This document shows, one piece after another, positions 1-5,396 of a stretch of 5,497 nucleotides of DNA. This stretch comes from Phycisphaerae bacterium. GTDB taxonomy: Bacteria; Planctomycetota; Phycisphaerae; UBA1845. A program made the translations under genes and the position numbers. Where the stretch lies: contig JAJDDU010000586.1 of assembly GCA_029260155.1 (NCBI GenBank), forward strand, positions 1-5,497, given 5' to 3'. The notes below the pieces were generated by a model, which saw only the letters and a program-made list of their open reading frames with translations, was not told the origin of the DNA and did no database searches. Position 1 is the first letter of the stretch. Every line of letters begins with the position of its first letter.

Positions 1-84
1 GGCGTTCCTACACGGTTACAGCTCCGTGGCCGTTCCGGATTCACACCTTATTCCCTGTTTGACCCGCTTCCGCGGGTCACCAGC
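1..84 (-). promoter_or_regulatory. Cobalamin (B12) riboswitch, 5' part, cut by the left edge
   Basis: Read on the minus strand, this stretch carries hallmark elements of the cobalamin riboswitch aptamer in the right order. First comes a perfect 7-bp hairpin, GACCCGC-GGAA-GCGGGTC (78-61). Then comes the conserved core GGGAATAAGGTGTGAATCC (55-37), and then a P5-like arm in which CACGG (28-24) pairs with CCGTG (15-11) around a loop containing the conserved CTGTAA. The family consensus has GGGAA..GGTG.GAATCC followed by ..GCTGTAACCGGG, and the match is close. The 3' half, including the B12 box and the expression platform, would lie left of base 1. In this family adenosyl- or methylcobalamin binding usually shuts off downstream genes for B12 uptake, B12 synthesis or B12-independent isoenzymes. 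The controlled gene is therefore a minus-strand gene outside the window and diverges from the GTPase pair. The class is fairly sure; the exact 5' boundary is estimated. Confidence 0.85.
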
Positions 85-91
85 AAGTGCG

Positions 92-119
92 ATCCTAGTC
101 CGCGACGCCCGCGTGTCAA
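92..119 (-). promoter_or_regulatory. Sigma70-type promoter driving the cobalamin riboswitch transcript
   Basis: On the minus strand a perfect -35 hexamer TTGACA (119-114) is followed after 16 bases by TAGGAT (97-92), which matches four of six positions of the -10 consensus TATAAT. A start site about 6-8 bases further on would fall near base 85, just before the first riboswitch helix (78-61). The signal is thus positioned as a leader promoter should be. The placement relative to an independently recognised riboswitch is the main support; the hexamers alone would be weak evidence in GC-rich DNA. Confidence 0.6.
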
Positions 120-196
120 GGACAATCGCGACCGTGAAATACTCTTCCACGTGTCATCGAATAGACGGATGGGCTTGTTCGTCGCGAGCCGCCCCC

Positions 197-292
197 GTCA
201 TTCCGAGCGCAGCGAGGAATCTAGCCGCGAAGGGGGAAGCGTTGCGGTGTTCGCGGCAAGATTCCTCGGTCGCTGCGATCGCTCGGAATGAC
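197..292. repeat. Long imperfect palindrome, dispersed intergenic repeat
   Basis: The left arm (197-231) begins GTCATTCCGAGCGCAGCGAG and continues through GGAATCTAGCCGCGAA. The right arm (250-292) is its near-perfect reverse complement, reading TTCGCGGCAAGATTCCTCGG and ending GCTCGGAATGAC. The arms pair over about 34 bp, with one A-A mismatch (223/258) and an 8-base excess in the right arm (around GTCGCTGCGATC). An 18-base loop (232-249) separates them. From memory, the 'CATTCCGAGC-GAGGAATC' motif is a common REP/MITE-like palindrome in environmental bacterial genomes; I cannot search for copies here. It lies between the minus-strand riboswitch promoter and the GTPase start. It could act as an RNA hairpin or simply be a mobile, non-autonomous element. 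It has no coding capacity. Confidence 0.85.
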
Positions 293-296
293 AAGA

Positions 297-315
297 TGAG
301 GCGACGGTTGCCTCA
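297..315 (+). other. Small hairpin in the leader of the first GTPase gene
   Basis: TGAGGC (297-302) and GCCTCA (310-315) are perfect inverted repeats around a 7-base loop, shortly upstream of the likely start codon. No U tract follows, so it is not an intrinsic terminator. It could be a leader structure affecting translation, or chance. Confidence 0.3.
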
Positions 316-346
316 AGACTTGGCTTGCCCCATGATCCCAGACAGC

Positions 347-1990
347 ATGAACGCAAACACAGATGCACAACTCGCAAGACTCACCGACGAGCGAACACTC
401 GCCAAGCTTCAAGCGATGGGGCTGGAGTGGACCCCGTCCGACCGCAACGTCGCCGCCGCCATGCGTCTCAAGCGTCAGACCCCTCCCCCCCCCCTCATCG
501 TAGGACTCTTGGGCGGAGCATCTTCCGGCAAGAGCACGCTCTTCAATTCACTCGTCGGACGCGAGGTCAGCAGCATCAGTGCCCACGCCCACGAAACGCT
601 AGGCCCCGTCGCAGCCGTGCACCGCGACCGCACCGACGGAGTGCTTGATTCGATCGGACAACGCTTACTGTTCAGCGGATTCGAGGCCGTCGTCGCCAAC
701 GGACAGACCCCGACAACCGGCGAGATCGAACGCATCAACATCTGCGAACACGACGTCGCCGACTGCGCCAACGTCATGGTCGTCGACCTGCCCGATGTCA
801 CCAGCAAGAAAGCCGCCGACGAAGGCGCCGTCACCTGGAACCTGCTCCCGTGGTTTGACGGCCTGCTCATCGTCGTCGACGAGGAACGCTGGTTCGACGC
901 AGCCGTCTTCGACGAAATCGTCGCGTTCTCCAAGAACTTAGGCCCCGCCCTGTGGGTCGTCTTCAACCGAACCGAAAGATCCGACGACCTAACCGCAGAC
1001 CAACGCCAAGTGCTAAACGACCACGCGACCAGCCGGCGCATCGCCAACCACTGCGTCAGCCCGTTTCAACCCGGCGTGGGATACAGGCCAATCTCCGACG
1101 AAACGCAGACGCGCATCACCGAATGGATAGCAGGTCTCGACGACATTAGCCGCGTCCCCGAGCTCGAGGCACACCTCCGCCGGCGATGCTCAGCCGTGCT
1201 GCGTGAGATCGTCACCCGCAATGAACACGTTCGCAGCCTCAGAAAACAGATCGACCAAGAAACCGATCGACTCACCCAGGAGGCACGCCTGTCCACCGAT
1301 CTGCTGACGGCTGACGAACGCACCCTGCTCGGATTGGGTCGCCGGTTCGTGCCGCTCTACGACGTTGTGCAAAGCGTTCGCAAACGAATCGACAGGTTTC
1401 GCGGACGAGGCCAATCCGCGAGCGACATTGATTTCGACAAGGGCGTCGACGCATTGGCCGACGTCTTGACGCGAAACCTGGAACACCGCTTCCGTCACGC
1501 AACGGACACCATCGACCGCGTTATCCTCGACAGCCCCTACCTCGCCGGAACCGGAAACAGCTGGCGACCGCAGTGGGAATCGCCCGCGCTCGACGCGCGC
1601 CAATGGGCCGTTCGCATCCGAGCCCACATCGACGCATGGAAGGCGGAGACAGCACAGCAATCCCGACGCTCCGACGCAGGGGCGCTTGCAATCGGAACCC
1701 CCCTGCTCCTCGCGGACTTCCTGTTCCTCGGCGGCGCGGGAATCACAATGACATGGGCGACCGTCTGGATCGCAGGCTTCTTCGGCGGAAAGGGACTCAT
1801 GGGCATGTTCGATCGCTCGCCGGCGTTCAAGGACTATCAGACAACCGTCGCCGCGTATCAGGCCATCGTTCGCGATGCACTCAGCCGCCAATGCACAGCC
1901 AACATCGAAGCCCTGCCGCCGAGACATCTGCCGATGAATGATCCCGTCGTCGAGGCCATGATAAGCTGGTCCGCGCCGCAGGAGCGTTGA
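347..1990 (+). CDS. Membrane-associated dynamin-like / YfjP-type GTPase (GTPase A of a tandem pair)
   Basis: With the start at 347 the product is 547 residues. The G domain comes first: P-loop G56-GASS-GKST (56-64), a possible G2 Thr at 84, G3 DLPD (147-150) at the end of a hydrophobic strand, and a G4-position NRTE (207-210) after the strand ALWVVF. NRTE departs from the canonical NKxD. A charged, coiled-coil-prone stretch lies near residues 275-322. A hydrophobic region near 446-482 could form one or two membrane passes or a hairpin insertion, and a short helical tail follows. This order matches bacterial dynamin-like and related membrane-bound GTPases, which hydrolyse GTP at the inner membrane; the actual role here is unknown. 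The gene is immediately followed by a second GTPase, so the two probably act together. The start is uncertain: ATG 332 (552 aa) and ATG 296 are also in frame. The frame stays open back to base 26, but that part overlaps a riboswitch and a palindromic repeat. I chose 347 because it leaves a short hydrophilic N-terminus like that of GTPase B; no good Shine-Dalgarno precedes it. Confidence 0.82.
   Translation: MNANTDAQLARLTDERTLAKLQAMGLEWTPSDRNVAAAMRLKRQTPPPPLIVGLLGGASSGKSTLFNSLVGREVSSISAHAHETLGPVAAVHRDRTDGVLDSIGQRLLFSGFEAVVANGQTPTTGEIERINICEHDVADCANVMVVDLPDVTSKKAADEGAVTWNLLPWFDGLLIVVDEERWFDAAVFDEIVAFSKNLGPALWVVFNRTERSDDLTADQRQVLNDHATSRRIANHCVSPFQPGVGYRPISDETQTRITEWIAGLDDISRVPELEAHLRRRCSAVLREIVTRNEHVRSLRKQIDQETDRLTQEARLSTDLLTADERTLLGLGRRFVPLYDVVQSVRKRIDRFRGRGQSASDIDFDKGVDALADVLTRNLEHRFRHATDTIDRVILDSPYLAGTGNSWRPQWESPALDARQWAVRIRAHIDAWKAETAQQSRRSDAGALAIGTPLLLADFLFLGGAGITMTWATVWIAGFFGGKGLMGMFDRSPAFKDYQTTVAAYQAIVRDALSRQCTANIEALPPRHLPMNDPVVEAMISWSAPQER
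485..494 (+). repeat. C10 homopolymer inside the GTPase A gene
   Basis: Ten consecutive C residues (within CCCTCCCCCCCCCCTC, 481-496) encode the run of four prolines just before the hydrophobic strand leading to the P-loop. Long mononucleotide runs slip in replication and are also a common site of sequencing error. A gain or loss of one base here would remove the whole G domain from frame. Confidence 0.9.
1980..1984 (+). promoter_or_regulatory. Strong ribosome binding site for GTPase B within the end of GTPase A
   Basis: AGGAG ends 9 bases before ATG 1994 and lies inside the last codons of GTPase A, whose stop TGA is at 1988-1990. This is the clearest Shine-Dalgarno sequence in the window. 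It fixes the start of GTPase B and suggests translational coupling, with ribosomes finishing A restarting on B. Confidence 0.8.
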
Positions 1991-1993
1991 ACA

Positions 1994-3895
1994 ATGGACA
2001 CCACGGAACACAACATCGAGGCCCATCTGTCATCAGCCAACCGCCGCCTTGCAGAGCTTCTCCATTCCGCGCCCGCCGACTTGGCCACCGGAAGCGCACG
2101 ATCCCTTCAGGATCGGCTCTGGGTTTGGGGCATCCTCGGTGGAAAAGACGTGGGCAAGAGCACACTGATCAACGCGCTTGCAGGAGCCGAAGTCGTCCAC
2201 CGCGGCACCGCGGTCGGCGAGGGCACGTATCAGCCCGCAGCCTATCTCCACGACGGCGATCGCGACGCATTGGACGCCCGTTTCGCGACGCTCGGCGGCG
2301 TATCGTTCACGGTTTGCACCGATGCGCCGCCCTCCATGCGAGGCCTCGTACTCGTCGATTTGCCCGACTTCGATTCTATGTACACAGACCACCTAACGCA
2401 GGTGCGCGCTGTCGCCGGGGCGCTGGACGGCATCATCTGCGTCACCACGCCCAAAAAGGTCGGCGACCTGCGGGCGATTAACGAAATCCAACGCGTGCTC
2501 AAGGCGCGAAACAACTTTGTTTACGTCGTGAATAAAATGGACTGGCTCCTCGGCCAGTCCGACGGCCATCCCAGCGGAGAACTCGACCGCATGTCTGCCG
2601 CCCTCAACACTCAGATGGCGGAATGCGGCGTCAACGGTGATGCAGGCCGGTCGTTCTTCATCAGCGCCAAACATCGGACTGCGGATTCGATTATCGATGA
2701 GATTGCGCGTCACCACCCCACCGACTCGCCGCGATCGCCCCAGCCCGAAATGGTCGACGCCGCCCGGCGCGTGGCCGACGATTTCGACGCGCTCCGCGAC
2801 ACCCTCACCACCGCCCCAACAGCCGAAGCGGCCGACAACAACAAGCGTGCCAACCTGACGTTTCAGGTACGCGCCCAAGCCCGCACCCTGCTCGACCACC
2901 ACAATCCGAACGCCGCCCTCGATTCGCTGCAGCGCAACGCCAATCCCGAGACAATCGAGGAGATCGTCGTCAGTTCATTTTCCCAGGTCTACTGCGATCA
3001 GCTAATCAAGCGGATGAACGCGGGCCGACTGTTGTCAGCGGAGTGGTCCGCCCTATTGTTCAGGCAGCGCATCGCCCATTGGCCCGTCCTCGGCATCATC
3101 GCTTGGCCCTTGGCTTTACTCGGTGCCATCGTCGGCACCTTGCGTTCACTCGTCCCGCGCCCCGCCGCGACTCAGGACGATCCATTCCGCTTCGATGGAT
3201 TGGCCCTTCAAGATCGTACGCACGCGGCGATTTCCGGTGTCAACGCCCGACTCGCCGGCACCGCCGAGCGCATCGAATTCGAGTTGCCCTCCGCAGGCGC
3301 GCTCGAACATCAGTTCCGCAGCGACATCAGCGCGCTCGCCAATGCATACCGTCAAGGCGTCATCGACCCGCTGACGCGCCGTCGCCCGTCGTTTCCCGGC
3401 CGCTGCCTGCGCTGGCTGACGCCCGCCGCGGTCTTGATTTGGTTTCCGCTTGCTCAGCCTCTTCTCTCCGGATTCCTCGCCGCCACAGACGCTGGACCGT
3501 TCTTCACGATGGAGAACATTCGCTTGGTCGTGGAACTGCTGTCAGCCGGCAATCTGCTAATGGGATTGGGAGTATCGGTTCTGATTCTGTGCGGCCTCGT
3601 CGCGTGCATTTACTCCTGCGCTGTGCGCGACAGCTTCCGCGCCATCGATCGCTTGCAAGACGCCTCCCCCGACGCCACCGCCGCCCCCCTCATCGACGCC
3701 CTAACGCGCACAATAACCCGCCCCATCGAGACAGTCCGATCCCAACTCACGGAACTAACCAACGACCTCCAAGAACTCGCCGCACGCAACACGTACTCCC
3801 AACCCAGATGGGTGGCCCATCGCTTCAGCGGTGGGGAACTCGAACGCGCGATCCCAAGTTCATGTCAGACACGCTCCCAGCGCAGAGACAGGTAG
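1994..3895 (+). CDS. Membrane-anchored dynamin-like / YfjP-type GTPase (GTPase B of a tandem pair)
   Basis: The 633-residue product has a complete G domain. The P-loop is G49-GKDV-GKST57, a possible G2 Thr is at 78 (GEGTYQP), G3 is DLPDFDS (122-128), G4 is a canonical NKMD (180-183) and G5 is SAK (224-226). The middle is helical and polar. At least three hydrophobic segments follow, near residues 363-384, 475-496 and 519-541, and a helical tail ends in a Leu/Glu-rich stretch. It is therefore an integral membrane GTPase. The DxPDxDS form of G3 is one I associate with membrane GTPases that occur as adjacent gene pairs. The gene starts 3 bases after GTPase A and has its own AGGAG, so the two are cotranscribed and likely made together, plausibly as a hetero-oligomer. 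The last ~30 residues (from about PRWVAHRFSGG) are encoded by a palindromic repeat plus possible tRNA-derived sequence and look unlike a natural C-terminus. Membrane remodelling or stress protection is possible by analogy, not shown. Confidence 0.87.
   Translation: MDTTEHNIEAHLSSANRRLAELLHSAPADLATGSARSLQDRLWVWGILGGKDVGKSTLINALAGAEVVHRGTAVGEGTYQPAAYLHDGDRDALDARFATLGGVSFTVCTDAPPSMRGLVLVDLPDFDSMYTDHLTQVRAVAGALDGIICVTTPKKVGDLRAINEIQRVLKARNNFVYVVNKMDWLLGQSDGHPSGELDRMSAALNTQMAECGVNGDAGRSFFISAKHRTADSIIDEIARHHPTDSPRSPQPEMVDAARRVADDFDALRDTLTTAPTAEAADNNKRANLTFQVRAQARTLLDHHNPNAALDSLQRNANPETIEEIVVSSFSQVYCDQLIKRMNAGRLLSAEWSALLFRQRIAHWPVLGIIAWPLALLGAIVGTLRSLVPRPAATQDDPFRFDGLALQDRTHAAISGVNARLAGTAERIEFELPSAGALEHQFRSDISALANAYRQGVIDPLTRRRPSFPGRCLRWLTPAAVLIWFPLAQPLLSGFLAATDAGPFFTMENIRLVVELLSAGNLLMGLGVSVLILCGLVACIYSCAVRDSFRAIDRLQDASPDATAAPLIDALTRTITRPIETVRSQLTELTNDLQELAARNTYSQPRWVAHRFSGGELERAIPSSCQTRSQRRDR
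3807..3835. repeat. Palindromic repeat overlapping the 3' end of GTPase B
   Basis: CCCATCGC (3816-3823) and GCGGTGGG (3828-3835) form an 8-bp stem with one G-T wobble around the tetraloop TTCA. The preceding GATGGG (3807-3812) can compete for the same CCCATC (3816-3821). The string GGGTGGCCCATCGCTTCAGC resembles a dispersed 'GGTGGCCCA..' palindrome that I recall from Planctomycetota and other environmental genomes; copies cannot be searched here. It lies inside the reading frame just before the stop. Confidence 0.55.
3836..3890 (-). pseudogene. Possible degraded tRNA remnant, antisense to the GTPase B tail
   Basis: On the minus strand one reads, in tRNA order: CTC-TGCGCTGG-GAG (3887-3874), like a D arm; CTGACAT (3868-3862), like an anticodon loop with GAC (Val); and TTCGAGTT (3844-3837), like a T loop. 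The anticodon and T stems do not pair properly and no matching acceptor stem is present, so it cannot be a working tRNA. In one plus-strand frame the region reads GTRTRDPKFMSDTL, the kind of peptide produced when antisense tRNA is translated. It could equally be coincidence. Confidence 0.22.
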
Positions 3896-4123
3896 GAATC
3901 GTCGTTCCTGGAGCATCAGGGGCGGGCGTTGACACGTCGGAGCATCCACGCGGGCGCAATTCGCAGGCAGAAAGCCGTCTTTGCTTGAATCGAGCGATCC
4001 AAATGGATAGGCTGGTACTCGGGCCAAGCCGATGGGGATTACAACGTGATCAGGTGAGCGACCAGCCGTTTGCGATCTCGCGCAGCGCGAATCGCACGCA
4101 CCGCAATGAAATGAGAGCCAACG
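3896..4123. other. Intergenic region between GTPase B and the secreted repeat protein
   Basis: This 228-base gap shows no convincing gene. It holds several inverted repeats. AGGAA/TTCCT (3894-3898, 3905-3909) starts at the GTPase B stop codon. GGCTGGT/ACCAGCC (4010-4016, 4061-4067) has a 44-base loop. TGCGAT/ATCGCA (4071-4076, 4091-4096) has an additional inner CGCG/CGCG pairing. None is followed by a T tract, so none is a clear intrinsic terminator. No promoter with both hexamers was found. A weak GAGAG (4113-4117) 6 bases before ATG 4124 may be the ribosome binding site of the next gene. Confidence 0.5.
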
Positions 4124-5338
4124 ATGATGCGCCAAATAGTGTTCAACCGTGTCGGATGTATCCTTCTTCTCGCTGCGCAAATGGCAACGGCGGACGTGCC
4201 GGCCACTCTGTCACATCAGGGGGTCATCGCCGTCAATGGGGAGCGATTCACCGGCCAGGGCGACTTCTGGTTCGCCTTGATCAATCCCGCCAACGGCGAA
4301 AACCTGTGGACCAACGACGGGACGCAGGTTGGTGAGCAGGACCAGCAGCCGGACGCGGCCGTATCACTGGTCCTGGTCAACGGCATCTACAACGTCCGCC
4401 TGGGCGATGGCGGAATGCCCGACATCGATTCGTCGGTCTTCGACACCCCCGATGTCGCCCTGCGCGTCTGGTTCGACGACGGCCTGAACGGATCCCACAT
4501 GCTCACCCCCGATCAGCCGATCGCCAGCGTCCCCTACGCCTATCACAGCGCGACCATTGCCGACGACGCGGTAACATCGGTCAAGATCACCGACGGGCAG
4601 GTCATGAGCGTTGACTTGGCCGACGACGCCGTTAGCAGCGCGAAGATTCAAAACGGAACCGTTACTGCGGCGGACTTGGCGACGAATTCGGTGGGTAGCG
4701 CCGAAATCGCCAGCAGCGCGGTCGGCAGCGACGAGATCGCGAACAACGCGGTCACTTCGGGCGAGATCGCTGATGGGCAGGTCGACAATGCCGACTTGGC
4801 CCCTAACGCCGTCAGCAGTGGCAAGATTCAAAACGGAACCGTTACTGCGGCGGACTTGGCGACGAATTCGGTGGGTAGCGCGGAAATCGCCAGCAGCGCG
4901 GTCGGCAGCGGCGAGATCGCGAGCAACGCGGTCACCTCAGCGAAGATTGCTAGCAACGCGGTTACGTCAGCGAAGATTGCGAGCAACGCGGTCACGTCAT
5001 CGGATATCGCGGGCAACTCGGTGACCTCCAGCGACTTGGCAAGCGACACTGCGTCGCTCAACAAGGTCTCCGGTGGAATCATGACGATCTCCGGAGGCGA
5101 TGTCACCATCAATGGGCTTCTCCATTTGGATGTTGGCGGCGTGCTTCCCAGTAGTACAGATGAGAATCTTGAGTTCTTTCAGGTGGTCGACGGCGAATGT
5201 AACGCGTCTACGCGGGGAGCGATGGCCATCCGCCGGGTGACGGACGTACCCGGCGCAGTAAATCAAGATTGCCTCTGTGTTTGCCTGTTGAAGAACAACC
5301 CAAACGTTATCTACAGGTGGGCTTGCTTTGCCCCCTAG
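4124..5338 (+). CDS. Secreted protein with sixteen decapeptide repeats (tail-fibre/adhesin-like)
   Basis: The 404-residue product begins with a signal peptide. Arg3/Arg9 are followed by the hydrophobic stretch CILLLAAQMATA, with likely cleavage after Ala23 (ATA|D). Residues 24-142 form an N-terminal module that starts VPATLSHQGVI and ends with IASVPYAYHS. I recognise this 'P..l.hqG...G.....f.f.l.......W' to 'svPyAy.s' pattern from exported proteins of Planctomycetota and Myxococcota. Residues 147-306 are sixteen 10-residue repeats of the form xNAVTSAKIA, with a small hydrophobic residue every five positions, suggesting a fibrous beta-structure. Residues 307-404 form a C-terminal domain containing GECNASTRGAM, DCLCVC and a final YRWACFAP. 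The likely role is an extracellular or cell-surface fibre, possibly adhesive; the binding target is unknown. ATG 4127 is an equally possible start, one residue shorter. The gene has its own 228-base upstream region and is probably not part of the GTPase operon. Confidence 0.85.
   Translation: MMRQIVFNRVGCILLLAAQMATADVPATLSHQGVIAVNGERFTGQGDFWFALINPANGENLWTNDGTQVGEQDQQPDAAVSLVLVNGIYNVRLGDGGMPDIDSSVFDTPDVALRVWFDDGLNGSHMLTPDQPIASVPYAYHSATIADDAVTSVKITDGQVMSVDLADDAVSSAKIQNGTVTAADLATNSVGSAEIASSAVGSDEIANNAVTSGEIADGQVDNADLAPNAVSSGKIQNGTVTAADLATNSVGSAEIASSAVGSGEIASNAVTSAKIASNAVTSAKIASNAVTSSDIAGNSVTSSDLASDTASLNKVSGGIMTISGGDVTINGLLHLDVGGVLPSSTDENLEFFQVVDGECNASTRGAMAIRRVTDVPGAVNQDCLCVCLLKNNPNVIYRWACFAP
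4562..5041 (+). repeat. Tandem 30-bp repeat array encoding sixteen decapeptides
   Basis: Sixteen in-frame 30-base units run without interruption (480 bases). Most are diverged, but two layers of recent copying are visible. A multi-unit block starting at 4643 recurs exactly 180 bases later at 4823: 59 bases are identical, and similarity continues to about 4755/4935 with few differences. In addition, units at 4921, 4951 and 4981 are near-identical neighbours (xAGCAACGCGGTnACnTCA). The repeat number is thus likely to vary between strains. Confidence 0.92.
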
Positions 5339-5396
5339 CCGTAATGGCTCGTCGCGCGCCGTTGGAGAGTCGAGACGGAGACGCAGATCGAGATTG

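Noticed and set aside
120..196. Search for a plus-strand promoter of the GTPase pair upstream of the palindrome
   Set aside because: A/T-containing hexamers such as AATACT near 137 have no matching -35 partner at suitable spacing, so no promoter is claimed.
1190..2026. Long open frame of 278 codons on the minus strand opposite GTPase A
   Set aside because: GTPase A in the sense frame has clear motifs in order. The antisense frame has no recognisable motif and is the usual by-product of GC-rich codon bias.
3929..3934. Perfect TTGACA that could be a -35 element for the secreted protein gene
   Set aside because: At 16-18 bases downstream there is only GC-rich sequence with no plausible -10 hexamer.
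4071..4096. Hairpin before the secreted protein gene as an intrinsic terminator of the GTPase operon
   Set aside because: The stem is interrupted by an internal loop and no T tract follows, so it is kept only as an inverted repeat in the gap.
3043..4335. 430-codon plus-strand open frame overlapping GTPase B and the start of the secreted protein gene
   Set aside because: Its composition is dominated by Arg, Pro and His, typical of an out-of-frame read. It crosses the transmembrane region of B and the signal peptide of the next gene.
4364..4831. 155-codon minus-strand open frame opposite the secreted protein gene
   Set aside because: It is a mirror of the repeat-encoding strand, without a start signal or recognisable domain.
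4562..5041. Regular 30-bp repeats as a CRISPR array
   Set aside because: The units are contiguous with no spacers, stay in frame and encode a degenerate decapeptide inside a secreted protein.
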